NCBI GenBank assembly: GCA_030040115.1
Contig: JASHUH010000203.1
Span: forward strand, 1 to 14,289
Source of the DNA: Acidobacteriaceae bacterium
Lineage (GTDB): Bacteria; Acidobacteriota; Terriglobia; Terriglobales; Acidobacteriaceae
DNA: 14,289 nt
Direction of reading: 5' to 3'
This document shows positions 8,001-13,005 of the stretch, one piece after another (within the stretch, counting starts at the first letter, position 1; every line of letters starts with the position of its first letter). The position numbers and the translations under genes are program-made. The notes under the pieces were generated by a model that was not told the origin of the DNA, did no database searches, and was given only the letters and a program-made list of their open reading frames with translations.

Positions 8001-8481
8001 GGTAATAATGAATGCGCGCGTAACCGGGCGGGATGGCCGTGGGGTTGGAGGGATCGATGGCCGTGTTGTAGAGCTTGCCAATCCCCGCGGTTGCCCAGTA
8101 TTCGACGCCCTGCGTCTGCGGGTCGACGAATTCATTGGGGCCGGGATCCTTCTGGCCGCTGTCGATGTTGTGGATGATGAGGCCCACCTCCTGCGCACCG
8201 GAAGTGACGCCCACGTCGAAGTAGGCGCCGTAGCTGTCGGTCCCGGTCACTTTCACGGGCCCATCGTTATAGTCGCTGGTATTCTCCGTGGTGTTATCAA
8301 ACGCATAAACGGTCCAACCGGAGTAGGCGCCATCGGTGCGATGATAGTGGACCCGGATGTGCCCAGAGGGGACAGAGCTTTGTCCGAGAGACATTCCTGC
8401 AACCGCACCCATCGCGACAAGCAGAGCGGCGCCGCGCGCAACCCGGAAGAGAGACCCAAAGCCGGTGGCGAAGGAACTCAT
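5044..8481 (-). CDS. pulA: Secreted type I pullulanase (GH13) with tandem CBM41 domains
   Basis: 1145 residues. It hydrolyses alpha-1,6 branch links in pullulan, starch or glycogen dextrins. Order of parts: signal peptide about 1-33; two CBM41 starch-binding domains at about 41-140 and 154-254, clearly duplicated (HIRVHYHRTDG..WTVYAF and ARIHYYRPDG..WTVYAF); a pullulanase N2-like region about 258-390; CBM48 about 390-500 (KLWAPTAQSV); GH13 catalytic barrel about 535-1010; and a C-terminal DUF3372-type domain (FLNVGPSQIPGLIVV). The pullulanase signature YNWGYDP is at 623-629. GH13 motifs are DVVFNH 667-672, GFRFDVM with nucleophile D740, GEGFNFG with acid/base E777, and VHDNQ with D910. The start is ATG 8481, because GAGGAG lies 7 bases upstream and the signal peptide follows; the longer frame from TTG 8559 adds an Arg-rich stretch. 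It lies 96 bases downstream of the response-regulator gene on the same strand. Confidence 0.95.
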   Translation of the reverse strand: MSSFATGFGSLFRVARGAALLVAMGAVAGMSLGQSSVPSGHIRVHYHRTDGAYSGWTVYAFDNTTENTSDYNDGPVKVTGTDSYGAYFDVGVTSGAQEVGLIIHNIDSGQKDPGPNEFVDPQTQGVEYWATAGIGKLYNTAIDPSNPTAIPPGYARIHYYRPDGDYNDWTVYAFENTAEYTGDYNGGLTAATNYDSYGAYYDIALSPNAQQIGFIVHNIATGVKDPGPNQYMNVSNELQGWVVSGGETVFASAPTPSQIFNVLLNIQQAYWLDRQRVAIQPQFAQAGESYALTYSITGGLNATPTGINGGASIPLTPGGSLTSDESMRYPQLAGYTVLQLPNNFPVSAIETALTGQLAFTASESSGAVKYATGVQIAGALDDLYYYAGKLGVVFHHSTADWSDWPDDENAAVKIKLWAPTAQSVSLLLFNRATDTAPAATVPMHEHNGVWVADGAADWKGKYYVYRVNVWVPADDAVDANLSSDPYSVDLAINGTKSRITDLDANETKPPGWDEDQAPALASFNDMSIYELHVRDFSIHDSTVPENLRGMYGAFTIPESNGVRHLGALAQSGLRAVHILPSFHFSSVNEDKSTWLLPGGLSQYPPDGSQQQAAIQATLASPPYNWGYDPVHYMAPEGSYAVDPDNRVSEYRAMVHGLHQAGLRVIQDVVFNHTSASGEGPNSNLDEVVPGYYHRLDADGKLENGSCCPDTAPEHLMMEKLMIDALLLNAKEYKIDGFRFDVMSFLFTYNMTDIKNALNALTPQKDGVDGSKIYLYGEGFNFGDTVNGQIGPNADQENMYGFGIGTFNDRIRDGIRGGGPFGDERAQGFATGLFTDSSDFTNGGSPQGAQQSALLEYADWIRVGLTGNLRDYSFTNAEGQTVTGAAINYNGQPTGYTASPIEAVNYCSVHDNQDLFDAVQLKSSFSDSAATRARRQVMAMSLILLGQGIPFFQAGDDLLRSKDMDQNSYDSGDWFNKIDWSGQTANWGIGLPMASQNQGQWPLMTPLLSNSAYTPQPQNIAYSGAAFQEFLRIRYSSGLFRMATLAEIQQNLTFLNVGPSQIPGLIVVKLDANGGNYGPYTHVLVLFNARNQQVSFSDATLKGMELNLHPLQQNSADATVRTSTFNSQQGEATVPALTTAVFVSEQ

Positions 8482-8488
8482 ATCTCTT

Positions 8489-8494
8489 CTCCTC
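8489..8494 (-). promoter_or_regulatory. Ribosome binding site of the pullulanase gene
   Basis: GAGGAG on the minus strand, 7 bases from ATG 8481. It supports this start over the TTG 26 codons upstream. The remaining gap to the regulator gene (8495-8577) shows no clear terminator. A lone TTGACC word occurs there but has no plausible -10 partner, so co-transcription with the regulators remains possible. Confidence 0.7.
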
Positions 8495-8577
8495 GAGCGC
8501 GGCCGGCTTCGTCGACTAAGAAGCGAGCCCGCCGATCCACTGCAACAGGCTGCGGTCAAAATTGCCCCGGCTCCGCG

Positions 8578-9240
8578 CTACGGAGGCGTGATGAGATGGT
8601 GCGCAATAGCGAAGAGGGCCAGCTCCAGGCGCGTCGATACGCCCGTCTTGTCGAAAATATTCGAAAGATGCCGTTTGACGGTCTCTTCGCTCAGCGTAAA
8701 CTGCTTGGCGATATCGCGGTTGGAGCAACCTTCCACAATGCAGCCCACCACCTCCAGCTCGCGCGGGGTGAGGCCGTAGGTTTTGCGCGGCGGAGCCGCG
8801 GCCTGCTGCATCAGCTCGTGCAGCGCGGTGACCAGGTTCACCACCCGTTTACCGCCGATCCAGTAATCGCCGGCAAAGACGGTGCGAATCGCGGTTTGCA
8901 GATGGTTGGCCAGCGCATCCTTGAGTACGATGCCCCGCGCCCCAATCTGCAGCGCCTCGATAATTTGTTGCGTGGTGATGGTCGACGTGAGCAGCAGGAT
9001 TTTCGCTGTCGATGGCCCGTTCATGATCGCCCGCATGGCGTCCAGGCCGGGCAGCCGGGGCATGGAAACGTCGAGAAGCAGAATATCCGGCTGCAGCTCG
9101 AGCGTCTGCGTGATCGCTTCGTCCCCGTCGCCTGCGTCGCCCACCACTTGAAACCCTTCCTCCTCGGTGAGCATGTTGCGCACTCCAATGCGAACCACCG
9201 GGTGATCGTCCGCCATCACAATACGAATGGGTCGTTCCAT
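8578..9240 (-). CDS. NarL/FixJ-type response regulator (REC plus LuxR HTH)
   Basis: 220 residues. The receiver domain is at about 5-120, with acidic pocket D11/D12, phospho-acceptor D57 (DILLLDVSMP), switch residue T85 (LLLTS) and K107 (IVLKDA). A linker leads to a LuxR-type DNA-binding domain at about 157-213 (LTPRELEVVGCIVEG, SNRDIAKQFTLSEETVKRHLSNIF). All key receiver residues are present, so phosphorylation by a partner kinase is expected. It follows the receiver-HPt gene by 33 bases and precedes the pullulanase gene by 96, suggesting one regulatory unit and pullulanase as a possible target (inference). The ATG at 9240 has GGAGG 13 bases upstream, a rather long spacing. Confidence 0.95.
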   Translation of the reverse strand: MERPIRIVMADDHPVVRIGVRNMLTEEEGFQVVGDAGDGDEAITQTLELQPDILLLDVSMPRLPGLDAMRAIMNGPSTAKILLLTSTITTQQIIEALQIGARGIVLKDALANHLQTAIRTVFAGDYWIGGKRVVNLVTALHELMQQAAAPPRKTYGLTPRELEVVGCIVEGCSNRDIAKQFTLSEETVKRHLSNIFDKTGVSTRLELALFAIAHHLITPP

Positions 9241-9273
9241 GTCGATGGGCCTGCCTCCACGTCCTTGCCGCGC

Positions 9274-10026
9274 TTATGCGGGCAGCTTCGCCTCAAGCAT
9301 ACGCTCCAGGGCGCGCGTGGCGGCGCGCAAATCGCGCAGCACCGCGGCTTTGTTATCTAGTCGGTAACTCTCCGGGCCGCCGCTCCCGCTCTCCAGCAAC
9401 GCGCCGAGCCGAGCCGCCTGCATCGCCCCGGCCATGCCGCAGCCGCCTTTGATGGCGTGGCCAATGCGCCGGATTTCCGCCTCATCGTTTCTCCCCATCG
9501 CGGCGCCCAGTTCCTCGATGCGGCGCTCGAGGTCGGTCACTACCGCGGTGTAGATTTGGTTGACAGCCGCCTCCGGCATCATGCGGCGGAACTGCGCCAG
9601 GGTTTCGGGGTTCACCACCGGCTCATCCGGCTGCGGCAACGAGGTTGCCGCCGGCTGCGGCGAAGCGTCAAAAAGACGGCGCACCGCCTCGGCGTCAAAG
9701 GGCTTCAGAAGGAATCCATCCACCGCCGCGGCCATCTCGCGGGGCAACTCGCCGGCGCTGATGGCGTAGATGCGGGCCTGGGTGTGTGTGCGCAGTTCCG
9801 CTACCAGCTCCGATCCGCTGATTCCCGGCATTTGCGCATCCATTAGGATCACATCGGGGCAACAAGCCCCGCCGGCCAATAACCGCATGCAGGCGTGACC
9901 GTCTTCCGCGGTCTGCACCGTATGGCCGCTCAGGGTTAGCAGGGTTGCTGTCACTTCGCGGCTCACCAGGTCGTCGTCAATGAGCAGGACCTCGCGAAGC
10001 TCGCTTTTGGAGGCGAGATCAACCAT
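9274..10026 (-). CDS. Receiver-HPt phosphorelay protein
   Basis: 250 residues from ATG 10026. The N-terminal receiver domain (about 10-120) has the acidic triad D17-D19 (LLIDDDLVS), phospho-acceptor D63 (DVILMDAQMPG), S90 (YAISA) and K108 (FLLKPFD). A Pro/Gln-rich linker leads to a histidine phosphotransfer domain (about 145-245) with phospho-accepting H190 in IGHAIKGGCGMAGA. It has no kinase and no DNA-binding domain, so it should relay phosphate between a separate hybrid kinase and an output regulator, most simply the NarL-type protein encoded just downstream. No kinase gene lies in this window. Start choice: the frame is open to a TTG at 10068, which would add 14 residues but has no ribosome binding site; ATG 10026 has GAGG only 2 bases away, so neither is ideal. 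Confidence 0.88.
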   Translation of the reverse strand: MVDLASKSELREVLLIDDDLVSREVTATLLTLSGHTVQTAEDGHACMRLLAGGACCPDVILMDAQMPGISGSELVAELRTHTQARIYAISAGELPREMAAAVDGFLLKPFDAEAVRRLFDASPQPAATSLPQPDEPVVNPETLAQFRRMMPEAAVNQIYTAVVTDLERRIEELGAAMGRNDEAEIRRIGHAIKGGCGMAGAMQAARLGALLESGSGGPESYRLDNKAAVLRDLRAATRALERMLEAKLPA

Positions 10027-10284
10027 AACCTCAGTCCAGTATTCCGCAGGAATGGGGGAAAATGGCAAGATCTTGGAGGCTCGTCTCTGGGGCTTCCGCT
10101 TCGTCTTCCTTTCAGCGCACCCTCTATTCCCATTCCAAGATCTGCCTGGCGCCAGGGTCGACTCTCATTCGAAACTGACCTCAGATCGAAGGCGTTGTTC
10201 TGTCTCTCGGTGCAGACGGCAGGCCCGCTGCTTCGGTGTCCTGCTCTTGTTCGCCGGCCAGCGAACGTTGCGCCTCTACGAATT
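10027..10284 (-). promoter_or_regulatory. Leader region of the phosphorelay operon with palindromes
   Basis: This 258-base gap between the bicupin stop and the ATG of the receiver-HPt gene holds no other gene I can support. It contains a perfect 12-base palindrome CCTGGCGCCAGG (10145-10156). It also holds inverted arms AGATCTTGG (10068-10076) and CCAAGATCT (10135-10143), the latter directly next to the palindrome. They are candidate operators or a leader RNA structure. No clear -35/-10 promoter and no T-tracted terminator for the upstream bicupin gene was found. Confidence 0.4.
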
Positions 10285-11172
10285 TTAGTAAGGACTTTTC
10301 GGCAGGGGCAGGCGGGACTGAACAGCCAGAATGTCTGCCCTCGCGTCCTTGCTATTGTAAAACCCTACGGTACAGTTCTGGCGATAGAAATAGGCATCCC
10401 CAGCCTTGGCTGGATGCAGACCTTCGACCCCGTTCATCCCTCCACCAGCCACCTCTTGTCCGTGGCCGTCCATCAGCAGGTACATCTCCTCCATATACTC
10501 GTGGTGATGAGGGAAATTCGTGCCGCCCGGAGCAAAATCCATCCAAAAAAGGGTTTCCACGACGTAGGCCGCATTCATCGTGTTCCGTGTCCCGGTTCGA
10601 GGACCGAGCAGCAGCTTGTAACGAACAGAGGGGCCGTGCCAGGTGAGAACTTGTTCCTTCACGTTCTCTATGTTAGCAATCTCCGGAAATTTCGATGGCG
10701 GATCGATCTTGATATCGGTAGGAATCTTAAAGCCCATCACCATCAGGCGAAGGGGTTGTCCGGACGAGTCCGCAACCGTATGTGCGACGGTGGGAGGAAG
10801 GTACATAAAGTCATCCTTCCGGACCGGGGCCGTTTCATGACCGTAATGCAGAACGCCACTTCCGTTGAGGATCACATAGATTTGCTCTTCGCGAGGGTAG
10901 CTGACCGTCTTGCACTCCCCATTGGAATCGACCGTCACTTCACCGTAACGGGCGAGCGTCACCGGAATCTGCGCCTTCGAATCGCCCAGCCCGAATATCG
11001 GCTTGTAATGGCATGTAGGTGTTGTGAGGTCGACGGCCCTACATGGAATATCGGGAACATAGCGGTGCAGCCACGATGGATCCACGCTTTCGGGGTGAAC
11101 CCTTGCCTGCTGCGCCACAGCCGAGAGACATAGCAGCGGAATTGGCAGAACCAAAAGCAGCAGCTTTTTCAT
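10285..11172 (-). CDS. Secreted bicupin protein
   Basis: 295 residues with a Sec signal peptide (1-20, cleavage after AVA). Two cupin beta-barrels follow. Cupin 1 (about 75-150) has SYPREEQIYVILNGSG and DDFMYLPPTVAH, keeping Glu95/96 and H131 but with Arg where the first metal-binding His is expected. Cupin 2 (about 208-287) has PHHHEYMEEMYLLMDG, supplying His222-224 and Glu228/229, but its second motif (GDAYFYRQNCTVGFYN) lacks the usual His. Each half therefore keeps only part of a metal site. Cupins range from dioxygenases and isomerases to sugar-binding proteins; the activity here cannot be assigned. The start is well supported: AAAGGAGG lies 10 bases before ATG 11172. It follows the SelA-like gene by 130 bases on the same strand. 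Confidence 0.82.
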   Translation of the reverse strand: MKKLLLLVLPIPLLCLSAVAQQARVHPESVDPSWLHRYVPDIPCRAVDLTTPTCHYKPIFGLGDSKAQIPVTLARYGEVTVDSNGECKTVSYPREEQIYVILNGSGVLHYGHETAPVRKDDFMYLPPTVAHTVADSSGQPLRLMVMGFKIPTDIKIDPPSKFPEIANIENVKEQVLTWHGPSVRYKLLLGPRTGTRNTMNAAYVVETLFWMDFAPGGTNFPHHHEYMEEMYLLMDGHGQEVAGGGMNGVEGLHPAKAGDAYFYRQNCTVGFYNSKDARADILAVQSRLPLPKSPY

Positions 11173-11179
11173 GGCCTAC

Positions 11180-11269
11180 AGTCCTCCTTTCATCGCTGCG
11201 CGCGTTAGCGTCCAAATTCACATCGTTCACTCATTGCGCTCGGAGCTTGGCTTTTGTGACGGGAGGACT
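11180..11269 (-). promoter_or_regulatory. Inverted repeat that could mask the bicupin ribosome binding site
   Basis: In the minus-strand transcript, AGTCCTCC (11269-11262) is the exact complement of GGAGGACT (11187-11180), and the latter contains the core GGAGG of the ribosome binding site of the bicupin gene. The arms are 8 bases long and 74 bases apart. Pairing would hide the ribosome binding site. It could be chance, as purine-rich binding sites often find a partner in a 130-base leader. Confidence 0.3.
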
Positions 11270-11302
11270 AGGTTCCCCTTGCATCGAAACTGGAGATTTG
11301 GA

Positions 11303-12670
11303 TCATTCCGAACGCTGGGAAAGCGCCGCCTGAGACGTTTTCCTTGCAGCGGACAACACTTGACAAAGTCTTCTGCCCACAATGATGTCCTCACCGGACC
11401 GTAGCGTCGTCGTTTCGATCCCGAGTTGATTGGGACGGCTGTGATCTGCTCCAAAACCAGAAGGCCAGAGCCACTCCACGGACCCGGGCTTTGGCGGCCC
11501 CGCCCGCGATAACACGTCGCTGGGATTCCCCCACGTTGACATAACAGTGATGCTGGGTGTTCCGTCAAGCATTTTCTGCACGCAATCGGCCACAGTGAAC
11601 CGCCATCCTTGCTCATCCCACGAAACGGTGAGCGCATGGCCCGTATTCTTCCCGGCGGGTTGGCGAATTTTAGCCGTCACTCCTGGAACTGTCTCAACTA
11701 GTTTCGCAATGCGTTGTGCGCGCGCTGTCCACTCGCGATTGAGGGCATTCTCATCCATCTTGAACCATGCCTCCACAGCAGCCAAGCACCCCATAATCTC
11801 TTCCTTACCCACTTTCATCGGCCGGCATACCGCGCCTTCCCACGGGCTGGTGTTATAGAGTGCTGCCTCAATCAGGTCCTTCCGTCCCAACAGAAGACCA
11901 CTGCATTGTGGACCGCACAACCCTTTTCCGCCGCTGAACGTGTATAGATCGCAGCCCAGCTTCGCCCACAATCTCATATTTTCAATCGGAGGGATTCCTG
12001 CAGCGTCATCCAGCAGCAGGGGCACCCGGGCCGCCTTGGCAATGGCAAGATCCTTGGTGAACACACTCATCTGATCGGGGTTCCTCCGCGCCCAGGACTG
12101 CGTGTAGATCATAGCTGTCTTGTCGCTGATCGCGTTTTCGAGTTCTCCGGGTGAATTCCCAATCACGACGAGCTTGCCGCCTGCCAGCCGGATGGCGTTA
12201 TCGAAGGAAATCCGGCCGCCCAACATGATTACCTCATCTTTAAGCCCGGTCGTATCCGGCAATTGCCAGATTTTTTCCGGGTCATTCCCGGCAATGCAGG
12301 CCGCTGTTGCCGAAGCCATTGCACCCGCGGCGCCCGACGTAATCATGCCGGACTCTGCTCCGGTTAGCTCGGCCAGTCGTCTTCCCACCGCGTGCTGCAA
12401 TTCGAAGATGTTCACGAAATGCAGGGCCGCTTGTTCCTGAGCGGTCTTTACTTCAGGCATCTCGAGGCTGGCGCTGATATACGTCCATGTGCCGCGCGCA
12501 TTAATGAGGGGCTTGACGCCGAGACGCGTGTAGATATTCTCCTTTGCTCTCTTCTCCACCCCACTCCAGCCCACGCCGAACGCTTCCTGAACATTGATCT
12601 GGGCCAGCAATGGCAGGGCGGCAACCCACTTCACAAAGGCTCTTCGGTTGGCTGGAAATTGAGTTCCCAT
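11303..12670 (-). CDS. SelA-like PLP-dependent enzyme with a Tat-type leader
   Basis: 455 residues. Fold-type I PLP enzyme of the SelA/COG1921 group (relatives include L-seryl-tRNA(Sec) selenium transferase and D-glucosaminate-6-phosphate ammonia-lyase). The cofactor site is visible: D221/D222 (PLLLDDAAG) facing the PLP ring and Schiff-base lysine K249 in FSGGKGLCGPQCSGLLLGRK. The N-terminus NRRAFVK followed by a hydrophobic stretch (VAALPLLAQINVQEAFG) fits a twin-arginine export signal, so the folded, cofactor-loaded enzyme may act in the periplasm (inference). Nothing nearby suggests selenocysteine synthesis, so a substrate such as an amino sugar or amino acid is more likely than Ser-tRNA. 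ATG 12670 has GGAGG 4 bases upstream (12675-12679). The last 85 codons are duplicated in the decayed fragment upstream. Confidence 0.85.
   Translation of the reverse strand: MGTQFPANRRAFVKWVAALPLLAQINVQEAFGVGWSGVEKRAKENIYTRLGVKPLINARGTWTYISASLEMPEVKTAQEQAALHFVNIFELQHAVGRRLAELTGAESGMITSGAAGAMASATAACIAGNDPEKIWQLPDTTGLKDEVIMLGGRISFDNAIRLAGGKLVVIGNSPGELENAISDKTAMIYTQSWARRNPDQMSVFTKDLAIAKAARVPLLLDDAAGIPPIENMRLWAKLGCDLYTFSGGKGLCGPQCSGLLLGRKDLIEAALYNTSPWEGAVCRPMKVGKEEIMGCLAAVEAWFKMDENALNREWTARAQRIAKLVETVPGVTAKIRQPAGKNTGHALTVSWDEQGWRFTVADCVQKMLDGTPSITVMSTWGNPSDVLSRAGPPKPGSVEWLWPSGFGADHSRPNQLGIETTTLRSGEDIIVGRRLCQVLSAARKTSQAALSQRSE
11311..11568 (-). repeat. Direct repeat copy A (3' end of the intact SelA-like gene)
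   Basis: This segment matches 12704-12971 in the same orientation. By eye there are about 30 mismatches over about 258 aligned bases (roughly 88% identity), one 9-base and one 1-base length difference. The match ends next to the stop codon, so it is shared coding sequence and not a mobile-element end. The second copy is listed as a pseudogene. Confidence 0.85.
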
Positions 12671-12703
12671 GGTTCCTCCATTCGGTGTTTCTAAGACTTG
12701 CTA

Positions 12704-12971
12704 AACGCTGAGGAAGCGCCGCCTGAGACGCTTTCCTTGCAGCGGACAGCGCCAGCGGGCTTTGACAAAGTCTTCTGCCCGCAACGATGTCCTCACGGGG
12801 CCGTAGCGTCGTCGTTTCGATCCCGAGTTGATTGGGGGCGGCTGCGATTTGCTCCAAAAACGGAAGGCCAGAGCCATTCCAGGGACCCGGGCTTTGGTGG
12901 CCCTGCTCGGGATCACAGGTCGCTGGGATTCTCCCACGTCGTCATGACGCCGATGCTGCGTGTTCCGTCAA
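12704..12971 (-). pseudogene. Decayed 3' fragment of a second SelA-like gene
   Basis: Read on the minus strand, the fragment encodes DGTRSIGVMTTWENPSDL, then an in-frame TGA (12915-12913) where the intact gene has a TTA Leu codon. The similarity continues through GPPKPGSLEWLWPS. A one-base insertion in a G-run (about 12834-12839) then shifts the frame, after which NQLGIETTTLRPREDI and GRRLCQ...SAARK match the intact protein. A 9-base difference adds three codons in frame, which suggests that the copies diverged as functional paralogues before decay. About 370 N-terminal codons are missing: upstream, similarity stops at 12971, only 34 bases from the stop of the GH20 gene. No stop is retained at the end, and reading runs on into the start of the intact gene. 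Confidence 0.85.
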
Positions 12972-13005
12972 CCAAAGGTTACTCTCATCCCTGGCGGTTG
13001 GATTC

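Noticed and set aside
11106..11172. The bicupin as a lipoprotein (PLLC in the leader)
   Set aside because: The residue before Cys is Leu, which lipoboxes do not allow, and a normal cleavage site (AVA) follows.
11258..11276. GGAAC followed by CGTC on the minus strand upstream of the bicupin gene as an ECF promoter
   Set aside because: The two elements are 10 bases apart; ECF promoters generally need about 15-17.
12501..12857. A 118-codon minus-strand frame between the GH20 gene and the SelA-like gene
   Set aside because: Its first half is the frameshifted SelA fragment and the remainder is an out-of-frame reading of the start of the intact gene.
12913..12915. The in-frame TGA in the SelA-like fragment as a selenocysteine codon
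   Set aside because: The intact copy has a Leu codon there, a frameshift follows in the same fragment, and the N-terminal part is missing. Decay explains all three.
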